A stretch of 64,000 nucleotides of DNA from Oscarella lobularis. Its lineage: Eukaryota; Porifera; Homoscleromorpha; Homosclerophorida; Oscarellidae. Under the pieces are notes generated by a model, which was not told the DNA's origin, searched no databases, and saw only the letters and a list, made by a program, of their open reading frames with translations. Positions 1 to 9,629 of this stretch are shown here, one piece after another. Position numbers and translations under genes: made by a program. Location of the stretch: positions 1,054,001 through 1,118,000 of the forward strand of contig NC_089191.1 of NCBI RefSeq assembly GCF_947507565.1, given 5' to 3'. Positions within the stretch are counted from its first letter, which is position 1. Each line of letters begins with the position of its first letter.

Positions 1-179
1 GCGCGTTGGTCGCGTCCGGAACGACGACGAAAATTGTCGACAATTTGTCTTCGAGGGTTTACAGTTCGTGGTTTGGCGGCTCGATTTTGGCGGCTTTGGC
101 CACGTTCGACGAGAAGTGGGTCACCAAGGCGGAGTACGAGGAAGCGGGAGCGGTCGTTGTGCACAAGAAATGCGTCTGA
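1..179 (+). CDS. Actin-family protein, C-terminal exon (partial)
   Basis: Open reading frame entering from the left edge and ending in TGA at 177-179, about 58 residues. It reads as the C-terminus of an actin or actin-related protein. It has the TTTKIV stretch, then [16 protein letters not shown], which matches the actin signature YSVWIGGSILASLSTF, then [16 protein letters not shown], which matches actin KQEYDESGPSIVHRKC. It differs enough from conventional actin (WFGG for WIGG, final CV for CF) that a divergent actin or an Arp is more likely than cytoplasmic actin. The start lies outside the window. No intron is visible in this part. Confidence 0.75.
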   Translation, partial: ALVASGTTTKIVDNLSSRVYSSWFGGSILAALATFDEKWVTKAEYEEAGAVVVHKKCV

Positions 180-1220
180 GTAAGAGAGCGATTTTTTTTT
201 GTTGCTGATGCGTGAGACAGTTCTTGCACGTGTATTTTAGAGTGAGTGAGTGCTCTGAAGCACCTGAACGTTCGGCTGGTAGTTAGACAGCTTTTGGGAA
301 CGTGAATTTGTGTATGCGGAATTATCACCTGTCGCTGAAATTTTCTAGCACAGGCAGTGTGTTCTAGAGCTTATCTATAGGATCTTCTCTAAGATCCAGC
401 TCTTTAGTCCAGCCCAAGGCTTGGCGTGCGCTAAGCTCCTAACTTCCAGAGGGAGTGTACTGTGAGAAACTGCGTTCAGGAGTCTCCGAGCGCTTCCCAT
501 CTTGTCGTAGTAATGAGATAGTGTTGCGGTCAGACGATTAGGAAGGCGCATAAAGCGAATATGGCCGAGGTACACTCAAAGAACGTTGCCAAGACGTTTT
601 TTCCGCTTCTCACGTGCCCATCAGAATAATAACGACTTTTTGATAGCGCGAATGTATCACGGAGGCTAAGGATCAGGCGCCAATGGACTTTTTGCTCTGT
701 CAGGGGGCCCCATTGGGCTCCCGAATGACGTCACGGCTGCAGAAAGAAGAATTAATAAATAAGGGTATGATACGCGTACACGTGTTCGCCCAATTTCTCG
801 TGAAAATATCTTTTTTCATTTCAATCGACGTGTAGGCGCTTTTGTTTGAAACAGTGGGAGAAGAGTCCTGAAATTGTGTTTGGACTTAATTTCCACAAAA
901 CGGCAGTCGGTCACTACTTTGATGACGACACCGTGACACTTCCGTCCCGTAATGAGAAATCAATACGCTTACCTAGGAGGAACGCATGCATTATGATATG
1001 CGCCAGCGACGGCGCGCTGTTTCCGTGCGCAAAGCCACGCGGGATCTTAGCAAAAAGCAAAAGCAAATGGAGAGAGCCTCTTCGCCAAGAAAACAGCCAG
1101 AAGAGAAGACCTGCGTGTTTTAGTGTATGAAAATGACGGGTCTCAACGTTGGTCTCTCAGCATTCGAGGTAAACGTCTACGCATTCCTTATTTCTATTCT
1201 TATCCTTGTTTTTAGCCGTT
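180..1220. other. Intergenic region, no gene seen
   Basis: About 1 kb between the actin-family stop and the first foldback element. Short open frames on both strands show no recognisable domain, low-complexity protein bias or splice structure. The AT-rich part near 745-840 could include the polyadenylation region of the upstream gene or a promoter, but I see no decisive motif. Confidence 0.5.
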
Positions 1221-1453
1221 CGGGGTCCTGAGTACGACCCCGTCAACAAAAAACTGCTCCGTCGGGGTCCTGAGCACGACCCCGTCATCAAAAACTGCTC
1301 GCGCATGAAAGGGGAGGGACGGTTTATTTATTTAATAAATTCAAAAAAATTGCACAGAGTCTCCCGTCGCGTTTTCCGAGGCAGTTTTTGTTGACGGGGT
1401 CTTGCCCGGGACCCCGATGGAGCAGTTTTTGTCGACGGGGTCGTGCTCAGGAC
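1221..1453. repeat. Foldback (inverted-repeat) element with duplicated arms
   Basis: Left arm 1221-1299 and right arm about 1379-1453 are inverted copies. Each arm is itself a tandem pair of a roughly 40-bp unit built on GGGGTCCTGAG, then CACGACCCCGTC, then a CAAAAACTGCT box. The spacer of about 80 bp is AT-rich. A single-stranded copy would form a long hairpin. No coding capacity and no clear target-site duplication were found, so it may be a small non-autonomous transposon or a locally generated palindrome. Confidence 0.75.
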
Positions 1454-1503
1454 CTCTTCAAGACCTAGAAGTGCACGTTAGAGTGCGTTCAGGAGCAATA
1501 CAT

Positions 1504-2104
1504 ATGCATACCTAGTCTCGTTCCCAGCCCCTCCCCCTCCGTTAATATCACTACGGGGAGAGGGTCTGGGGACATGCCTTTGATCTCGTTGTGCACCGCT
1601 CCCCCCGATTTTGGGTGGGCGATAATTGGATGACGTAGTAGCCGCGAAGTAGCAAAGTGCACGCGCGAAGTAGCGATTCAGCTTTGCGCGTCGATTTCCA
1701 GCTACATTACAGTACGGATCGCGAGAATCTCCGAGTCGCTCTATAGGGTATGCAAAGGGGCGCTGCAGAACGGTTTCGCCGGTATAGAGATCTGCGCTCG
1801 TGTGCGCTTATCTCGCACCGCACTCGCCGACTACTGCCGGCGAAACCGTTTTGCAGCGCATACCCTATAGAGCGAGATTCTTGCGATCCGTGTAGCTAGA
1901 AATCGACGCGCAACGCTGAATCGCGTGTGCACTTGCTACTTCGCGCGTGCACTTGCTACTTCGCCGCTACTACGTCATCCAATTATCGCCCACCCAAAAT
2001 CGGGGGGAGCGGTGCACAACAAGATCAAAGGCATGTCCCCAGACCCTCTCCCCGTAGTGATATTAACGGAGGGGGAGGGGCTGGGAACGAGACTAATGCA
2101 TACC
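1504..2104. mobile_element. MITE with long terminal inverted repeats and a 9-bp target-site duplication
   Basis: The element spans 1513-2095. It begins TAGTCTCGTTCCCAG and ends with the inverse complement, CTGGGAACGAGACTA. The outer 131 bp or so of the two arms differ at one position, and weaker inverted homology continues inward until the arms meet near 1790-1837. It is flanked by a perfect direct duplication, ATGCATACC, at 1504-1512 and 2096-2104. Long TIRs with a 9-bp duplication and no coding capacity are typical of non-autonomous Mutator-like (MULE) elements. The superfamily call is inference. It ends 30 bp before the sulfotransferase start codon. Confidence 0.85.
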
Positions 2105-2133
2105 TTGCTTCCCTTCGCGAGTGGTTACGAAGA

Positions 2134-3444
2134 ATGAGACTCGCGGCTGTAGCAATAAACGTCGTTTTCATCGCGAGCGCCACGGTATACGTTTACAAGT
2201 CGCTTCGCGAGCCGCGGCTACGATCGAAATACGGTTGCGGAATGGCCACTAGCAATCGCGCGCTCTTGCGCCAACTAGTCAAACCCGTTCTCCAAGAACA
2301 ATGCAAAAGCCGCTGGAAAAATCTGAAGGCCTACTACGACCAACCAAGACGCGCCAACGCGGCTCTAAGAAAAAAACAATTCGACTGGGGTAGCGACCTA
2401 ACCTACTGCGGCGCCTTATTTAGCGTTATCACGACGTGCGCGGTCGTCGCCGGGCCGCGCTACGGACTCCAACCCCTGCCCAACTTCTACCTCAACGCGA
2501 CGACGATCGACGTCGCGTATCAACGCGCCCACATCGGATTCGTTCACTTGCCGAAGACGGGCGGAACTTCGATTGAAGCTCTACTCCGCAAGTCCGGTGT
2601 GGGGGGAGAAATCGTAGGAACGTGCGACGCATTTGCCAAAGTGGTCGTGCGGAATTGGCTAGCACCTGAAAGGATGAGCGGAACCTTAGCATCCGCGTTG
2701 GACAAGGCCGTGAATCAAATCACCATGGCGACTCCCGGACGAGAGGCCATTGAAGCAAATTCTCATTTTCATTTTCCTCGTCAGGTTTTGACTTCGAAGC
2801 GAAACTTCGGCTTGCACAATTTTTTCCGAGGCGATTCCGGTACCTTTTTATATATCGTTTGGTTTCGCGAGCCGCTTTCGAAGCTCGTCTCGTGTTATCA
2901 TTATCTCCGATCCAAAAAAGGCGGAGCCGACGCGGCGAAGCACGTTTATTCTCGAAAAGTTGCCGTGGAGTCTGAAACCCTGACTGAATTGGTACGTCAT
3001 CCTCACTTGAGACGGGCACCGCAGTTTACGAACCATTATGTGAGACTTCTTACGTTTGGGGAGTTTCCCGAGTTGGATAGCCAGTTCGACGACGTGGCTC
3101 CGTCTATGATATCGCCTTCTCACGAGCTGCCACCAATTCAAGAAGAGCACTATCTGGCGGCGAAACGAAATCTTTTTAATAAAGTCGCTTTCGTTGGACT
3201 TACGGAGGAGTTCAGTCTATCGCAGAATATGCTGTGCCATGCGCTGGCCCTTGGCTGCCCGAAGTCGACGGTGTGGGTTAATGCGAACAAGCACGAAGAG
3301 AAGCCGCTTGGAGACGAGGAGAGAAAAATTCTAGAAGAGATAAACTATTGGGACATCAAGTTGTACAACGATGCTCGGGAAATTTTTCGACGGCAGAAAG
3401 AGGCCTATCTCGGTCGGTTAGGAGCGCCTACGAGACCTCATTGA
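2134..3444 (+). CDS. Golgi-type carbohydrate sulfotransferase
   Basis: Intron-less frame of 436 residues transferring sulfate from PAPS, probably to a glycan in the Golgi lumen. An N-terminal uncleaved anchor (MRLAAVAINVVFIASATVYVY) predicts a type II membrane protein. The 5'-phosphosulfate loop is seen as FVHLPKTGGTSIEALL. The 3'-phosphate motif is seen as IVWFREPLSKLVSCYHYLRS. These fit the Sulfotransfer_2/heparan-sulfate and galactose sulfotransferase superfamily; the acceptor cannot be told from sequence. The frame stays open upstream to 1927 through the right arm of the MITE, but I choose the ATG at 2134 because it starts directly at the membrane anchor. The promoter and 5' UTR must include or border the MITE. 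Confidence 0.85.
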   Translation: MRLAAVAINVVFIASATVYVYKSLREPRLRSKYGCGMATSNRALLRQLVKPVLQEQCKSRWKNLKAYYDQPRRANAALRKKQFDWGSDLTYCGALFSVITTCAVVAGPRYGLQPLPNFYLNATTIDVAYQRAHIGFVHLPKTGGTSIEALLRKSGVGGEIVGTCDAFAKVVVRNWLAPERMSGTLASALDKAVNQITMATPGREAIEANSHFHFPRQVLTSKRNFGLHNFFRGDSGTFLYIVWFREPLSKLVSCYHYLRSKKGGADAAKHVYSRKVAVESETLTELVRHPHLRRAPQFTNHYVRLLTFGEFPELDSQFDDVAPSMISPSHELPPIQEEHYLAAKRNLFNKVAFVGLTEEFSLSQNMLCHALALGCPKSTVWVNANKHEEKPLGDEERKILEEINYWDIKLYNDAREIFRRQKEAYLGRLGAPTRPH

Positions 3445-4349
3445 TTAGGATTCCGAATGGCGTTGCGTTTAGCCTTGTCCCCTGCCTTGCATGTAGCCTC
3501 TCGCAGACCCGTGCTGTGCAGTTTCTAAGCGAAACTCCATTTTACTCGATTGCCGCGTGCCTTTCGTTCAACTTTCTTACTGATTTTGCAAACGCAGTAC
3601 TCGTGGTTTCGAAAATAGGCGAAGTCGGAAAGAATTAGGGCTATCCGATGGTGTTTCGAGCAAAAATACCGGTGAAATGCAGTCGCAAAGACGCATGTAC
3701 GCAGTAGTTTGGCTATAGAGCATGCCTGCAAGCTGGCAAGACGTAGAAGCGTGTCAAGAAAGACGATGAAGGAGGTCTTGCGCACGCGCGACTGGTAGGT
3801 GTAACCACGGATACTAAAATCCGTGTAACCATCAACTGTAACCACCTATGGTGTTATGGTGTTTTCTTCCACCAACAATAAGATGTTAGCCTCGCTAGAA
3901 GTGATGAAATTAACGAAATTCTTACACAGACGACTTTACAAACAAACAATGATATGCAGTTGGCCTGAAGGCTGGACAAGACAGGAGGTGCTCTCACGAA
4001 AAAGTCACTTTTTAGGAGGTGAAGTCTTAAAAATCTGACACTCAATCGCCTTCCTTTTGATTCTTTTGTCCACGCCCACAGCAATGAACATCTTCCTGTT
4101 GTAGTTTTTCTCAGTTCGGTAGTACAGTAAAGTTTTCTGTCTCTCTGCCTCCCTTAGAAAACCTGATTCATACTTTACCCGAGCACCTTTAGTGAAGGCG
4201 CTCTTATTCACGAATACTCCGTGGTGAAGAATCAACCACTGCATTCACGGATACAATTCTAGGAGAATCCTGAATAAGTGCTACGCGATCTGACACAAGC
4301 AGTATATCAGCAACACAATCATATAGAATGACCCAGAAAGAAGATGAAT
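3445..4349. other. Intergenic region with a dispersed repeat
   Basis: No convincing gene. It contains the first copy of a dispersed repeat (about 3670-3800) and a small hairpin near 3808-3827 (CACGGAT, six-base loop, ATCCGTG) within a run of GTAACCA-like words. Short open frames on both strands have no recognisable domain. Confidence 0.5.
3670..3800. repeat. Dispersed repeat, copy 1
   Basis: Shares a long stretch with 5437-5612. Both contain GGTGAAATGCAGTCGCAAAG, then TTTGGCTATA, then TGCAAGCT, then AGACGTAGAAGCGTGTCAA, then GAAGGAGGT, then TTGCGCACGCGCGACT, in the same order and orientation. The copy at 5437 carries an insertion of about 45 bp in the middle. No coding capacity. The two copies bracket the small gene at 4350-5000. 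Confidence 0.8.
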
Positions 4350-5000
4350 TCAAGAGAAGGCCAGGAACAAGAGACTGTTGTTCTGGGCGGCAACTGTGAT
4401 GAAACTTTTAGGTAGAAAAATAGCGTCTCCTGGCAATTCTGACATTGATTTATCAGTAGTTATGAAGGTGGGAACTTCAGACGAGTCCGAGTCCTCAAAG
4501 TGGGGCGTGGGTGAAGCTACCAAATCTGCATATCCGTGCCAACACCGTGCCTCTCCCATTCCGAGATCGTGAAGTTCTAGATCCGTTTCATCATACAGAG
4601 TAGCTGATTTTGCATGCTTTGATGGATAGCAGTAGCCCACCAACGGTTTAACTAACTTGCATGCCAAGATAACTTCAGCTTCTCCTTCACAATGCACGTC
4701 TTCCAATTCCTCAGCCATTTTCACCAAAGCATCACGGTCATCAATAACGCTGAATAAGCGTTTGACTGCATCTGGACGTTTACGCAAAACATCAGAAGAG
4801 AATGAAAAAGGACTTTTCGGTGCTTCCAAAGAAAAAGAGACCAATGGCATTTCATCCTGAACGGTCCCTTCTTCGTCGTTGAATGAAAACGCTCCGCCAA
4901 GATTTGAAAACTCCGCTGTATGCGTGTTTACAGCGACGAAAGACTCAGGACAGACTTTGACGTTCACTGTCTGAAGCACTGAAGAAATAGAGTCGTCCAC
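4350..5000 (-). CDS. Unknown 216-residue protein
   Basis: Uninterrupted frame from ATG at 5000 to TGA at 4350. I do not recognise the family. The protein is acidic, with no signal peptide or membrane segment. The central part has an alternation of hydrophobic strands and acidic turns (for example the region around CWHGYADLVASP), followed by an acidic EDSDSSE patch. Upstream, at about 5100-5260, there are TGACGT palindromes and a TTATAAAG box on the minus-strand promoter side, but orientation cannot be proved. It sits between the two copies of the dispersed repeat. It could be a single-exon gene or the last exon of a longer one. Confidence 0.5.
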   Translation of the reverse strand: MDDSISSVLQTVNVKVCPESFVAVNTHTAEFSNLGGAFSFNDEEGTVQDEMPLVSFSLEAPKSPFSFSSDVLRKRPDAVKRLFSVIDDRDALVKMAEELEDVHCEGEAEVILACKLVKPLVGYCYPSKHAKSATLYDETDLELHDLGMGEARCWHGYADLVASPTPHFEDSDSSEVPTFITTDKSMSELPGDAIFLPKSFITVAAQNNSLLFLAFS

Positions 5001-5819
5001 GATCTAGAAGTGTTCAACAAAGAAACGGAGACTTACGGCCCTGAATTCTTTTGCAATCCTCAATTGACACAATATCTACAGAAGAAGAGCATTTAAATAC
5101 ACCACTGGCGTGCGCAACGCTTTATGACGTAAACGTCACAGCTTTTTTATAGATTTAGTGACGTCAGAGCGACGACCGCGAGCACGGATACCATGATGCG
5201 AGGTACAGTAGTGTCACCTAGTGCCGAGGCCTCTTTGGAAGTTTATAAAGGACTAGTTCTGCCTTTCTTTCCGTCGTTAGATATACGGACGAACAAATTT
5301 ACGCGTACCTTGCTGCCGACTGCCTCCATTGTCCGTCAGACGTCCCAGCACTAGTGACCAAGTAAAACTTATGAGACAGGTGAGGAGGCGTCGAGAGTGG
5401 ACAAATTGATACACTGAAGTGCAATCCAATCATGTGGGACCGGTGAAATGCAGTCGCAAAGACGCAGTACTTTGGCTATAAAACATTCCTGCAAGCTAGC
5501 CAGACGTAGAAGCGTGTCAAACGTCTGGTTGCGAGAAAAACCATGACGGCAACCGACGGAAACTACGAATGTCACGAAGGAGGTTTTGCGCACGCGCGAC
5601 TCCTGTAGACTAACTCCCCGATTCTTCCGTGGCAACAAGATCAGATGCGTCGTTTGAACGACAAAACTACAGTATGTGTACTTTCTAGCTACTGAGCACT
5701 CGCTAACGCTAATGCGTAAAAGACAGAACATGTCCTGAAATAGGTCTCACCGTCAGACCAGGGATACTAGACTATAGCTATTATATAGCCTAGGGGTCAG
5801 ACACAACTCGGATTCGGCC
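5001..5819. other. Intergenic region, promoter-like sequence and dispersed repeat
   Basis: No gene recognised. Near 5125-5170 there is a TGACG-rich palindromic cluster (TGACGTAAACGTCA and another TGACGTCA nearby), a CRE-like arrangement that could serve the gene ending at 5000. The second dispersed-repeat copy occupies about 5437-5612. Confidence 0.4.
5437..5612. repeat. Dispersed repeat, copy 2
   Basis: Same orientation as the copy at 3670-3800, with which it shares several blocks of 16-20 identical bases. It carries an extra segment of about 45 bp (around GTCTGGTTGCGAGAAAAACC) missing from copy 1. Probably a non-autonomous repetitive element; boundaries are by eye. Confidence 0.8.
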
Positions 5820-8800
5820 TTACTCCACTTCGTTTTCAGTGAGTAGTTGCGACTGAATCTGCTGCAAATCGCTAACAACTTGTGAGAACTTTGGTCGTTT
5901 TTTCTGATCCGTAGCCCAACATATTCTAATGAGCTGAGCTATGGAACTTGGAACGAATGGGGGAATTGTTGGCCTTCGCCCTCCCACAGCAATCGCCATT
6001 TTAGTTTCCTCTCTCGTACACCTCGCCATGTCGTCGTATTCTTCATAGGGCGGACACCTAGTCATGATTTCCCAAAGAACAATGCCAAAACTAAAAATGT
6101 CAATAAAGATATTGGCATCACCCAGGAACCCCTATCATACCTATAAACATCTGCAGGTGTACCGTAGGCTTGTTTTAAAAGAATTTCCGGAGCGCACCAA
6201 TACAACGTTCCTATGTGCCACACCGTCATGCAATTCTCCGGCAAAAGGTCTTCCTCAAGAAGGTTGCTTGAACTTTCGCTTACACTGCTGCTTGCAGAAC
6301 GTCTTTTCTTTGGGCGCAGTGGTTCTCCTTCATGAATCAACAATTTTGCGCATCCAAAATCAGCGATTTTCACTACCCAGTTTTTATCCACCAGTAGGTT
6401 TGCAGTTTTCAAATCACGATGAATTCTTGGACGCTTCAAATTGTGAAGATATTCCATTCCAAGTGCAACATCCAAAGCAAACTGCCATTTTCGTCTGAAA
6501 GTGACAAGGTTGGGAGAGTCGTACAGAATGTTTCTCAGCGATCCTCTTTTGACGTATTCCAAGACTAAGAACGGATCATTAGATTTGTCAAACCTTCCCG
6601 CACCAAAAAACTTTACAATATTTTTGTGACTCAGAAGAGACATCACTTCAATTTCTCGAATGAATTCGAGGAGAACTGTCTTGTCTATCTCTGCAATATC
6701 CATCTGCAAGTTTTTGACAGCAACATATTTCATTCCTCGAAAGGTAGCTTTGTACACTTCGCTATAGCCACCGCGGCAATCCTGATCTATTCTGTGTAGG
6801 ATTTTGATTTCGTTTTCTGTTATTGACAACGTTTTCTGAAGCTGGCTGAGTTTGGATGCCTTGTTTGCGTTTTCTCTCTTGGTTCTATAAACGGCGACTG
6901 CGAGAAGAGTGAAAAGCGAAGACAGAGTTATGGCTCCTGCTCCAATGAGGAAGTAAGTGGGATACTGGCATCTTTTGCCCGTAAATCCCACATTGCAGCT
7001 GCATAATACAGAAGGTGTTTTTGATCCCACTTTTGTCTGTATAGTACAACTTCCGTGCTTGCAATAATCTAACGAACACTCACAGTCATCAATGCTGCTA
7101 GAATTAGAGAACTTAGTGGTCAAGCCAATTGGGCAGCTAGCACATGCGTTTGAAGAGGCTGCAGCAAATTTTGATAGTCCGCAAAACTGACATATAGTTT
7201 GCCCAAAATTTGGACTAAACATTCCTTGAGGGCAGCCTGGTCTGGGCAAAATGGTTATCGATGGAGTGTTTATTTCTTTGAAATTGACTGCGCTAAATGT
7301 TCCAATGGAGACAATAGATCCATTGCAATTTAGAGAATTTGATTGAATTATATTATTTGGCAAGGAACCCAGCTTTATCCAGGACGCAGGATCTTGAGAG
7401 TAATAGTCCAAAATGTACGTTTCCGTTTTTTGCTCAGCAACATGATTACATAAATCACAGTTTGGCCGTTGGTATCGAAAACTGATGAACAGTTTTTCGC
7501 CAATAAAATCTCCAGCTGTGAAACATTCTGTTCCTGCAGTTTCATTTTTTCGCGAGGGAGGAAGACAGGACGATCGATTTCTAACGTCTTGTTTTTTCCA
7601 CGTTGACGTTTTGAGATGAAACTGCCACACGTACTGATCAAGACATGAGCTAGAAGAGTTGCTGTTTAGCATCATGCCACCAAACACGAGAGCGGCATCT
7701 TTAGAAAATTTAAAAATATTATTAAATCGTGGGAGTGGGACGTTGCAATGACGACTCGGCATGCAAGCTGAAGAAAGGCTTTTCCACAACGCAACATTAT
7801 CGCTGTTTATGGTAAGCATCCACATGTCGTTGAGTGACTGAAATTTTAGGGCAGAAGAAACGGTAAGTCCTCCAAACATGAGAACTGATCCATTTGACAT
7901 TGACGCCATTGAGCATCGAAATCGCTTGAGAGGGAGTTCTTTTGCCGAAGCCATTTTCAAAGAAAGCCAATACGAGTTAGTGACGTTAAACGCAAGTAGG
8001 CTGTTCAACAACGTTGATCTGAGTTTAGCCAACTGATCTTTTGTGAGGCTTCGCAAAGAATTATACGCTGGAAGATCGATTTCATATTTACCACTGTTTC
8101 CACCAAACTGCACAAACAAGTCATACGCCATTGCCCCACAGTGATTAGCTCGCACAGAAGGTGAAATTTCTGCATTTTTCTGATGCCACAATAAAGTGTT
8201 CAAGTTTAAAATCCATACGGAATTGGAGTTCAGAAACGCGGAGTTGTACTGAAGAATTTGAAAACTAGCATCAAACCCGAGTCCGCCAAACACGTAAAGA
8301 GAGTTGCCAAATAAAACGTTCCTGGTGAAAGAGGCGAGGGTGAAGACTTAGAAGGAGGATTTGCTATCCAAGCAATTTCCATGTCGTTATCATGTGAATC
8401 AAAGCTAAGAATCGAAACGTTCAAAACAACGCTATTGTATTGCTGATCAGGAATCACTTCGTTGGTTCCAAAAACAAGGACGGTATTGCCAATTTTCACA
8501 GTGCTTTTAGACACTCTACAGAAATCTGTCTTCGGAGGGGAGCAGAAGCGGCAGGAGATATTCATCCATCGATTTGTAACTAGATTGAAAGCAAACGCTC
8601 TAGCGCGATTGACAATAAGAAGGCTGTTCTTAGATGGAAAGTGAAACATTTTGCCGCCTCCCGCTTTATTAGCTTCCGTTATGTCTAGATCAGAGCTGTA
8701 GTTGCTAAGCAGTGTCCAACCACCCGTCGTTAGGTCAACTAACCATAGAAACGGGGTGGTGATTGTTTCGTTCAATTCTCCACCATTGATGTAAAGATGA

Positions 8801-9629
8801 GTGGAGTTTCTCGGTGTTGCAGGAACAACAGTCATGAAAGCTATGTTTCCTCTCACTGGAAACCAATGGCGAGGATTGCTCTTGGCCAGGTACACCCATT
8901 GATAAAGATTTTGTTCCTCGTTTAGACATCGCAACTCTATAACATCTGATCCTCGACGGCATCCTCCAACGGAAATAAAAGACTCTTTGCAGCTACAGTT
9001 TGATTTTGGCTGATAAATAGATGTAGAACCATAGAAGGCGTTTATTGGCTGGACTCCTGGCCGCAGCAAAGGCCGCGTCCAAGTCTCGCTTTCACCGCGA
9101 AATATCCAAGTGTCATTTGCAAATGTTCGCTTTCCGTCTTCAAAGTGACCCCCGTACATAACAACACTAGTGTCACAAATTGCTTTCATTCCATGCCCAA
9201 ATCGATTCCGTGGTGCGTTTCTGAAATTCTTTTTTTCCCACGAGTTTGTCCATGGAGTGTAAATCCAAGTGCTTTCGTTTCTTATCTCGCCATCTGCGGT
9301 ACTTCCGCCAAAGAGCAAAACCTTGTAAAGAGGAAACTCTCTTTTTCTCTTGTAGGAGGCAACAGCACTTTCAAGAAGAAATGGCGGATGATCTTGCTCA
9401 TGAGGGAAGTCCTGGTTAGCACTGCACCATGCGTTTCCTGCGGTATCAGGACAGAATCTGGAGAACGGGCTTTTATTTTTTGAAGACGATTTGAGAGAAA
9501 CGATTGAAGAGATCGCTGCTAGAAAAGCAGAAACAGACAAAAGCCCTCCATGTCGCAATATCTCATGATAAATCTATAATAGAAATACTGCTTTGGAAAT
9601 AAAACATCTTCCTTTTACCTTACCTTCAT
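5820..9629 (-). CDS. Kelch-ectodomain receptor kinase (Kelch, Cys-rich/EGF, TM, TKL-type kinase)
   Basis: About 1,220 residues, a cell-surface receptor with an intracellular kinase. Start MK is on a tiny exon (9624-9629). A 50-nt intron (9574-9623) joins it to the signal peptide exon. The ectodomain has Kelch-type blades (FGG, W and Y motifs), then a GCC2/ephrin-receptor-like Cys-rich segment starting at CPQGMFSP, one EGF-like unit ending CSCNVGFTGKRC, and a TM helix. The kinase has VAVKNL (lysine), HRDLKTANLL, DFG, and GTLYWCAPEIL. The HRDLKxxN catalytic loop points to the TKL/MLK group rather than tyrosine kinases. The activation segment has a Ser-rich insertion. A 50-nt intron (6091-6140) splits the kinase between VY and SFGIVLWEIM. 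At about 8322 the Kelch frame shifts: either one base is lost or a 26-nt micro-intron is removed. Ligand and pathway are unknown. Confidence 0.85.

Noticed and set aside
59-328. Minus-strand frame over the actin-family exon
   Set aside because: It is the antisense shadow of the actin-like reading frame, and has no domain.
1504-2104. CRISPR array or rRNA hairpin
   Set aside because: Only a single inverted pair with a target-site duplication; no spaced direct repeats and no rRNA-like sequence.
1927-2133. N-terminal extension of the sulfotransferase through the MITE arm
   Set aside because: The sequence is the MITE's inverted repeat, and the extension would place low-complexity sequence before a clean membrane anchor; the ATG at 2134 is better.
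4005-4244. 79-residue minus-strand frame downstream of the unknown 216-residue gene
   Set aside because: No recognised domain, and no splice signals linking it to the neighbouring gene.
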